Part shown: positions 51,969 through 57,145 of the stretch, in pieces
Layout of the letters: the number at the start of each line of letters is the position of its first letter
How positions within the stretch are numbered: the stretch's first letter is position 1
Source of the DNA: Gordonia amicalis NBRC 100051 = JCM 11271
GTDB taxonomy: Bacteria > Actinomycetota > Actinomycetes > Mycobacteriales > Mycobacteriaceae
NCBI RefSeq assembly: GCF_000332995.1
Contig: NZ_BANS01000041.1
Coordinates: 1-57,145 of the forward strand
Length of the DNA stretch: 57,145 nt
Reading direction: 5' to 3'
Translations under genes and position numbers: made by a program
The notes under the pieces: generated by a model
The model's database searches: none
What the model saw: only the letters and a program-made list of their open reading frames with translations
What the model was told of the DNA's origin: nothing

Positions 51969-53457
51969 CTACCTGGACGCGTCCAGTGGATGCTCCAGGT
52001 CGTCGTCGACGGCAGTCCGGGAAACCGTGCTCGGCTCGACGGCCCGGGGAAGCCACAGCGCGACGATCATCGACGCCACCAGCAGGCCGAGTGTCAGCAG
52101 GTAGGTGTCGGCGACCGCGCTCGCGAGATGCGGGGCGGCGACGGCGCGTTGGTCCGGCGAGAGTCGCTGGACGCCTGTCATCCCGCCACCGTCCAGCACG
52201 GCCGACCGCGAGTTGAACAGGGACGTGAGGATCGTGGCGGCGAGCGCAGCTCCGATCGCACTCGCGAACTGGTTCCCGGTGGTCAGGATCGTGGTGCTCG
52301 GCCCGGTGTCCGGACCGTCGACACCGCGCAGTGCCGCTGTCATCAGGGGCATGAACGTCGAACCGATCCCCAGGCCCATGACGATGCCGATGCCGATGAG
52401 AACGGGGTACGGGGTGTCGTGGTCGAGGACGATGGTCATGAGCGTCGTCGCGACGATGGTGGCGCTGATCCCGAACCAGACGACACGGCGTGGGTCGGTT
52501 CGGTCGACGAGTCGGCTCGCGGTCTGCGCGACCACCCCGGTGGTGAGGCCCTGGGGGATCATGATCATCCCGGCGGTGGTGGCACTGTCCCCACGTACGG
52601 CCTGGATGTAGATGGGCCCGATCATCATCGACCCGAAGTAGGCACCCGCGACCAGCAGCATCGCACCCGAGCCGGTGGCCAGAGATCGCTTGCGCAGCAG
52701 TCTCAGATCGAGCAACGGTCGGCGCGAGCGCAGTGTTCGGAGAACGAACAGGATGAGCAGACCGAGCCCGATCACCGCTGGAACACCGGCGTCGAACGGT
52801 TCACCGGCGTCGCCGGCCTGAGCGAGGCCGAAGACCAGCAGGGCGACTCCCGGTGCGAGGCAGAGCAGCGCCGACCAGTCCAGGGTCTCCGTCGCGGCGC
52901 CGACAGAGCGCGGAAAGAGCTTGAGGGCCAGACCGATTGCGACCGCGCCGACCGGGATTGAGGAGGAACAGCGATCGCCAGCCCACGTGGTCGACGAGCA
53001 GTCCGCCCGTCGTCGGTCCCAACACCGGACCGACGAGCAGCGGGATGCCGAGCCAGCCCATGAGTTGCCCGCGGTGCCGTTCGTCGACCAGGCCCAGCGC
53101 GATCGTCATGCCGACCGGCTGGAGGAAACCGCCGCCGAAACCCTGAACCGCACGGAACAGGATGAGGCTCTGGATGTTCCAGGCGAGACCGGCGAGGGCC
53201 GAGCCCACGACGAAGGTGGTGAGGGCGGTGACGTAGACCCGTTTCGCGCCGAACCGCCGGATGGTCCCGGCGGAGGTCGGCATCACCGCGACGAGCGCGA
53301 GCGTGTACGCCGTGGTGGTCCACTGGACGGTCGAGAGCGGGGAGTCGAAGGACTCGGCCAGGCGCGGGATGGCCACGACGGTGACGGTCAGGTCGAGCAT
53401 CACCATGAGGGTTCCGAGGGCGAGGACCGAGGCGACCTTCTTCGCGAGCGCATCCAT
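51969..53457 (-). pseudogene. DHA2-type MFS efflux pump, frameshifted
   Basis: The gene reads as one 14-helix EmrB/QacA-type transporter if a frameshift near 52956 is bridged. The N-terminal part (from the ATG at 53457: MLDLTVTVVAIPRLAESF; GFGGGFLQPVGMTIA; WRSLFLLN) runs in one frame. Directly after LLN the expected continuation PVGAVAIGLALKLFP is in another frame, which stays open to the stop at 51969. Two bases are missing (or one is extra) at a point where family members read LLNVPVG. All other parts look intact, so this is either a recent mutation or a sequencing error. Confidence 0.85.
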
Positions 53458-53510
53458 GGGTCAGGCCGCTCCTTCTACCGGGTTCGATGGCATGCGACCC
53501 AGCGTTCAAG

Positions 53511-53526
53511 TTCAAGTTCACTTGAA
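53511..53526. promoter_or_regulatory. Palindrome between efflux pump and dinB
   Basis: TTCAAGT-TC-ACTTGAA, preceded by another TTCAAG, lies 53 bp upstream of the pump ATG. It looks like a TetR- or MarR-type operator for the pump; no regulator gene is adjacent. Confidence 0.4.
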
Positions 53527-53562
53527 GTCAAGCGTCGTCTACCGGCTGTCACCGCGGTATGC

Positions 53563-53574
53563 GAACATATGTTC
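53563..53574. promoter_or_regulatory. LexA (SOS) box abutting the dinB start
   Basis: GAACATATGTTC is a perfect palindrome matching the actinobacterial SOS box core GAAC-n4-GTTC. It ends one base before the dinB ATG. Only the outermost flanking bases (GC...TA) deviate from the extended TCGAAC...GTTCGA form. Confidence 0.75.
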
Positions 53575-53575
53575 T

Positions 53576-54784
53576 ATGCGGATCGAGCGGAGGGAGCGGC
53601 AGGAGGCAACGATCCTGCACGCGGATCTCGACTCCTTCTACGCATCGGTCGAGCAACGGGACGACCCGACCCTGCGGGGACGCCCCGTGCTGGTGGGCGG
53701 AGGAGTTGTGCTGGCCGCGAGCTACGAGGCCAAGGCCAGGGGAGTGCGGTCGCCGATGCCCGGTCACGAGGCGCGCGCCCTCTGCCCCGATGCCGTGGTG
53801 GTCCGGCCCCGGTTCGACGCCTACATGGAAGCCAGCCGCGAGGTCTTCGACATCTTCCACGACACCACTCCGGTGGTCGAGGGCATCTCGGTCGACGAGG
53901 CATTCCTCGACGTCGGCGGCCTGGGCCGGATCAGCGGGACCCCGCACGACATCGCCTCGACGATCCGGGTTCGAGTGCGTGAGGAGGTCGGCCTGCCGAT
54001 CACCGTCGGGGGTGCGCGCAGCAAGTTCCTGGCGAAGGTGGCGAGCGCCGTCGGCAAGCCCGACGGTCTGCTGATCGTCGCGCCCGGCACCGAGCTCGAG
54101 TTTCTCCATCCCCTGCCGGTGCGTCGGCTGTGGGGCGTCGGGCCGGTGACGGAGTCCAAGCTGCACGACGCCGGAGTCGAGACCGTCGGTCAGCTGGCCG
54201 CGATGGGCGAGCGATCGCTACGCGCGGTCGTCGGATCGGGCGCGGGCCGGCACCTGTTCGCCCTCTCGATGGCGCAGGACCCGCGTCGGGTCGAGACCGG
54301 TAAGCGCCGGTCCTCGATCGGTTCACAACGCGCACTCGGGCGTCGGCCCAAGTCCGAGGCCGACCTCGAGGCGACCATCGTGGCAATCGTCGAACGTCTC
54401 GGCAAGCGGTTGCGGACCGCCGAAAGGGTCTGTCGCACAGTCGTTCTGCGGCTGCGTTTCGACGACTTCGCCCGCGCGACCCGCTCACGTACCCTCCCCG
54501 AGGCCACCGACCGCACCGACATCATCATGGCGTCGGCGCGTGGCCTCCTCGCCGACGCCATGCCGATCATCCGGGAGCGCGGCTGCACTCTCGTCGGGTT
54601 GTCTCTGACCAACCTCGACGACCACGACAACATCCAGCTGACCCTGCCGTTCGACACCGATCATGCCGAACAGCTCGACACCACGATGGATCTTCTGCGC
54701 GACCGGTTCGGCCGGGATTCGGTCACCCGCGCCGTACTGATCGGCCGTCACCACGGCGACGACGCCCCCATGCTCCCCGATTAG
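53576..54784 (+). CDS. dinB: DNA polymerase IV
   Basis: A 402-residue Y-family translesion polymerase. The catalytic acidic residues lie in HADLDSFYASVE and EGISVDEAFLDV; the palm and thumb continue with GGARSKFLAKVASAVGKPDG and the HhH region LWGVGPVTESKL. The little-finger domain follows and there is a late LTLPF in QLTLPFDTDH, where a beta-clamp-binding peptide is expected. The ATG is one base after the SOS box, implying a leaderless message and direct LexA block. Confidence 0.95.
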   Translation: MRIERRERQEATILHADLDSFYASVEQRDDPTLRGRPVLVGGGVVLAASYEAKARGVRSPMPGHEARALCPDAVVVRPRFDAYMEASREVFDIFHDTTPVVEGISVDEAFLDVGGLGRISGTPHDIASTIRVRVREEVGLPITVGGARSKFLAKVASAVGKPDGLLIVAPGTELEFLHPLPVRRLWGVGPVTESKLHDAGVETVGQLAAMGERSLRAVVGSGAGRHLFALSMAQDPRRVETGKRRSSIGSQRALGRRPKSEADLEATIVAIVERLGKRLRTAERVCRTVVLRLRFDDFARATRSRTLPEATDRTDIIMASARGLLADAMPIIRERGCTLVGLSLTNLDDHDNIQLTLPFDTDHAEQLDTTMDLLRDRFGRDSVTRAVLIGRHHGDDAPMLPD

Positions 54785-54918
54785 GGATCTTGTAGAAAAT
54801 GCGCGGCATATCCCCATTTCTTCTGCCGATCGCCGACGCCGTCCTCGCCAGGACCATCGACCCCCCAAATCGTGACCTGAGAATGCCACGGCCGGGGTAC
54901 GTCACAGGCCGCGCGCAC

Positions 54919-54924
54919 TAGAGT
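54919..54924 (+). promoter_or_regulatory. Candidate -10 before the TrpB2 gene
   Basis: TAGAGT lies eight bases before the ATG at 54933, so transcription would begin about two bases from it. The same hexamer serves as the likely -10 of the glutamylation operon. The remaining gap after dinB (54785-54918) shows no clear gene or repeat. Confidence 0.35.
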
Positions 54925-54932
54925 GGACGACC

Positions 54933-56234
54933 ATGACCACGCAAGTAGACGCCACCAATCCCGATCTGGTGACGATCGGTGTGCCGACGCACTGGTACAA
55001 CCTCGCCGCCGAGCTCGAGACACCGATTCCCCCGCACCTGCATCCCGGCACCAAGGAGCCGGTGGGTCCCGAGGACCTCGCCGCGCTGTTCCCCAGCGGA
55101 CTCATCGCGCAAGAGGTCTCCTCCGAGGCCTACATCGAGATCCCCGAACCGGTCCGCGAGATCTATCAGATGTGGCGTCCGTCGCCGCTGATCCGCGCCC
55201 GTCGCTTCGAGGAGGCGCTCAACACCAAGGCGCGCATCTACGTCAAGTACGAGGGGGTCAGCCCCGTCGGCAGCCACAAGACTAATTCCGCTGTCGCGCA
55301 GGCCTATTACAACAGCCTCGACGGCGTCACCAAGCTGACGACCGAGACCGGCGCCGGGCAGTGGGGTAGCGCGCTCGCCTTCGCTGGTGCGCAGTTCGGT
55401 ATCGACGTCGAGGTCTGGCAGGTGCGCGCCTCGTACAGCTCGAAGCCGTATCGCGGCTTCCTGATCCGCACCTACGGCGGCACGATCCACCCGAGCCCCT
55501 CGGACCTGACCGAGTCGGGACGGGCGATGCTCGCCAAGGACCCGGACACCACCGGAAGCCTCGGTATGGCGGTCAGTGAGGCGGTCGAGGTCGCCGCTTC
55601 CCACCCGGACACCCGCTACGCACTCGGCAGCGTGCTCAACCACGTCGTGCTGCACCAGAGCGTCATCGGCGTGGAGGCCGTCGATCAGCTCAACGCCGTC
55701 GAACCCGGCGGAGCCGACATCGTCTTCGGTTGTGCCGGTGGAGGTTCCAATCTCGCGGGACTCTCCTTCCCGTTCCTGCGGGAGAAGCTGCACGGACGGT
55801 CGAACCCGCGCGTGGTCGCGGCCGAGCCGGCCGCTTGCCCGTCCATCACCCAGGGTGAGTACCGCTACGACCACGGCGATGTCGCCGGTCTCACACCGCT
55901 GCTCAAGATGCATACGCTCGGAATGGATTTCGTTCCGGATCCGATCCATGCTGGTGGTCTGCGCTACCACGGCATGGCGCCGGCGCTGAGCCACACGGTC
56001 GAGCTCGGACTCGTTCAGGGCGTTGCGATCACCCAGCACGATGCGTTCAGCGCGGGCGTGCAGTTCGCGCGGACGCAGGGCATCGTCCCGGCCCCGGAGT
56101 CGACACATGCCATCGCCGCGTGTGCCGCCCACGTCGCCGACCGTGACAAGGAAGAGGTCGTGGTCATCGGCCTGTCGGGCCACGGCCAGCTCGATCTGCC
56201 CGCCTACGCGGAATTCCTCGACGGCAAATTCTGA
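54933..56234 (+). CDS. trpB2: TrpB2-type tryptophan synthase beta-like protein
   Basis: A 433-residue PLP enzyme. The PLP lysine is Lys116 in PVGSHKTNSA and the phosphate loop is GCAGGGSNL. The extended N-terminus (GVPTHWYNLAAELETPIPPHL) and the insertion before RPSPLIRARRFEEAL are typical of TrpB2, not TrpB1. No trpA is nearby, as usual for TrpB2, which often works alone and may use phosphoserine or free indole. The DUF429 gene starts two bases after its stop. Confidence 0.9.
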   Translation: MTTQVDATNPDLVTIGVPTHWYNLAAELETPIPPHLHPGTKEPVGPEDLAALFPSGLIAQEVSSEAYIEIPEPVREIYQMWRPSPLIRARRFEEALNTKARIYVKYEGVSPVGSHKTNSAVAQAYYNSLDGVTKLTTETGAGQWGSALAFAGAQFGIDVEVWQVRASYSSKPYRGFLIRTYGGTIHPSPSDLTESGRAMLAKDPDTTGSLGMAVSEAVEVAASHPDTRYALGSVLNHVVLHQSVIGVEAVDQLNAVEPGGADIVFGCAGGGSNLAGLSFPFLREKLHGRSNPRVVAAEPAACPSITQGEYRYDHGDVAGLTPLLKMHTLGMDFVPDPIHAGGLRYHGMAPALSHTVELGLVQGVAITQHDAFSAGVQFARTQGIVPAPESTHAIAACAAHVADRDKEEVVVIGLSGHGQLDLPAYAEFLDGKF

Positions 56235-56236
56235 GC

Positions 56237-56986
56237 ATGACCCCGGCGATGCGGACGGTCGGTGTCGACCTGTCCGCATCGCCGGCCAAGACCGCGGTCG
56301 CGGTCCTCGACTGGTTCGACGATCGAGCCGAACTGACCGAATTGGTCGTCGGGGCCGACGACGCCGAGATCCGACGCCTCGTCGACGGTGCGACCCGCAT
56401 CGGGATCGATTCACCCTTCGGCTGGCCGGATGACTTCGTGGAATTCGTTGTCGCACATCATCACCAAGAGTCGCAACCAGGCCGTCGGCTCGACGAGATC
56501 GCGAATCGACGTCCGCTGGCGCTGCGTCGTACCGACCTCTGGATCGCCGAGTCGGGGCTGGGCCGACCCCTCAGCGTGTCCGCCGACCAGATCGCCCATG
56601 TCGCCTTCCGCTGTGCGGGCCTCCTCGCCGATCTCGGTGTCCGGGACCGCGTCGACGGCTGGGCGGTCGAGGCCTACCCGGCCGGAGCACTCAAACGCTG
56701 GGGACTCATCTCACGGGGCTACAAACGCGCCGCCAACCGGACCGTGTTGACCGAGCTCGTCGATGCGCTACGGACGACGGCGCCGTGGCTGGAACCGGCC
56801 GCTCACGCAGACCTCATGGGTCGTGACGACGACGCCTTCGACGCCGTCATCACCGCGCTGATCGCCCGCGCCGCAGCGCTGGGGCGGACAACGCCGCCAT
56901 CCGCGGAAGACCGTGCGGTTGCGTCGCGGGAGGGCTGGATTCATGTGCCCGACGGCGATCTGGGCGGACTCATCGCCGCTGGTTGA
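56237..56986 (+). CDS. DUF429 domain protein
   Basis: A 249-residue protein of the DUF429 family, which has an RNase H-like fold. The start VGVDLSASPAKTAVAVLDW, RIGIDSPFGWPDD, the RRTDLWIAE stretch, VEAYPAG and the late GRDDDAFDAVITALIAR match the family, and its aspartates would be metal ligands if it is a nuclease. It is tightly coupled to trpB2 (two bases). Function is not established. Confidence 0.85.
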   Translation: MTPAMRTVGVDLSASPAKTAVAVLDWFDDRAELTELVVGADDAEIRRLVDGATRIGIDSPFGWPDDFVEFVVAHHHQESQPGRRLDEIANRRPLALRRTDLWIAESGLGRPLSVSADQIAHVAFRCAGLLADLGVRDRVDGWAVEAYPAGALKRWGLISRGYKRAANRTVLTELVDALRTTAPWLEPAAHADLMGRDDDAFDAVITALIARAAALGRTTPPSAEDRAVASREGWIHVPDGDLGGLIAAG

Positions 56987-57145
56987 GTAGGCGAGGAGCT
57001 TGCGGCGAGCCGTGCCCCACCGGTTGAGTAGGCGAGGAGCCTGCGGCGAGCCGTGTCCTGCTGGTTGAGTAGGCGAGGAGCCTGCGGCGAGCCGTGTCCT
57101 GCTGGTTGAGTAGGCGAGGAGCCTGCGGCGAGCCGTGTCCTGCTA
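56981..57145. repeat. Tandem 41-bp repeat array running off the window
   Basis: Copies of GGTTGAGTAGGCGAGGAGCC (first copy ending AGCT) start at 56981, 57022, 57063 and 57104, each followed by TGCGGCGAGCCGTGTCCTGCT or a close variant, at a 41-bp period. The array begins inside the last codons of the DUF429 gene and is the same family as the array at 11737. Confidence 0.9.

Noticed and set aside
1..57145. tRNA or rRNA genes
   Set aside because: Looked for T-loop GGTTCGAAT-type and rRNA core sequences on both strands and saw none with a matching cloverleaf; a tRNAscan run would settle it.

Overview
The window is high-GC DNA from an actinobacterium, most likely a Gordonia-like member of the Mycobacteriales. 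This is inferred from the gene families: an F420-type luciferase-like oxidoreductase, a KstR-type operator, a glucosylglycerate hydrolase, the RDD/SpoIIM/DUF58/MoxR module, an actinobacterial SOS box, many GTG and leaderless starts, and short intergenic minisatellites of one common design. I see no tRNA, rRNA, CRISPR array, transposase or phage gene.

Layout. 1-12.2 kb: a truncated bile-acid-symporter-like transporter, an SdpI-type membrane protein, leuS, an alkylsulfatase, a TfoX-domain protein, an acyl-CoA dehydrogenase, an M20 amidohydrolase, divergent RDD and SpoIIM genes and a small DoxX-like protein. 12.2-16.5 kb: an overlapping minus-strand operon DUF4129-DUF4350-MoxR-DUF58. 16.7-19.9 kb: a ketosteroid isomerase with a KstR-like operator, an SDR, a glucosylglycerate hydrolase and a small membrane protein.

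20.2-33.7 kb is the most interesting part. It looks like a complete route from a methylated (or other N-alkyl) amine to glutamate. One operon carries a cupin, a DmmA-like zinc-ribbon protein, a flavin/2Fe-2S reductase, a heme N-demethylase (DUF3445) fused to a second DmmA-like domain, a second reductase, a second DUF3445 protein and an ammonium/methylammonium transporter. The genes from DmmA to the second DUF3445 gene overlap by 4 bp. A second operon carries a type III glutamine synthetase (gamma-glutamylmethylamide synthetase type), the three glutamate-synthase-like subunits of N-methylglutamate synthase and one SoxB/DadA-like FAD oxidoreductase. An XRE-cupin regulator follows. Both operons have an upstream site fitting the GlnR box (GTnAC-n6-GAAAC, one mismatch in the second), so the amine is probably a nitrogen source. 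The chemistry implied is: oxidative N-demethylation to methylamine, glutamylation, transfer to N-methylglutamate, then oxidation to glutamate plus formaldehyde.

33.7-43.9 kb: an EthD/MFS/MarR operon, a Tat-exported PhoX-type (DUF839) protein, a TPM-domain membrane protein, an F420-type oxidoreductase, a MalY/PatB aminotransferase and a methyltransferase. 44-57.1 kb: an uncharacterised three-gene membrane module divergent from ohrR-ohr, ilvD, an acyl-CoA synthetase, a frameshifted DHA2 efflux pump, dinB with a LexA box against its start codon, a TrpB2-type synthase, a DUF429 protein and a final repeat array that runs off the window.
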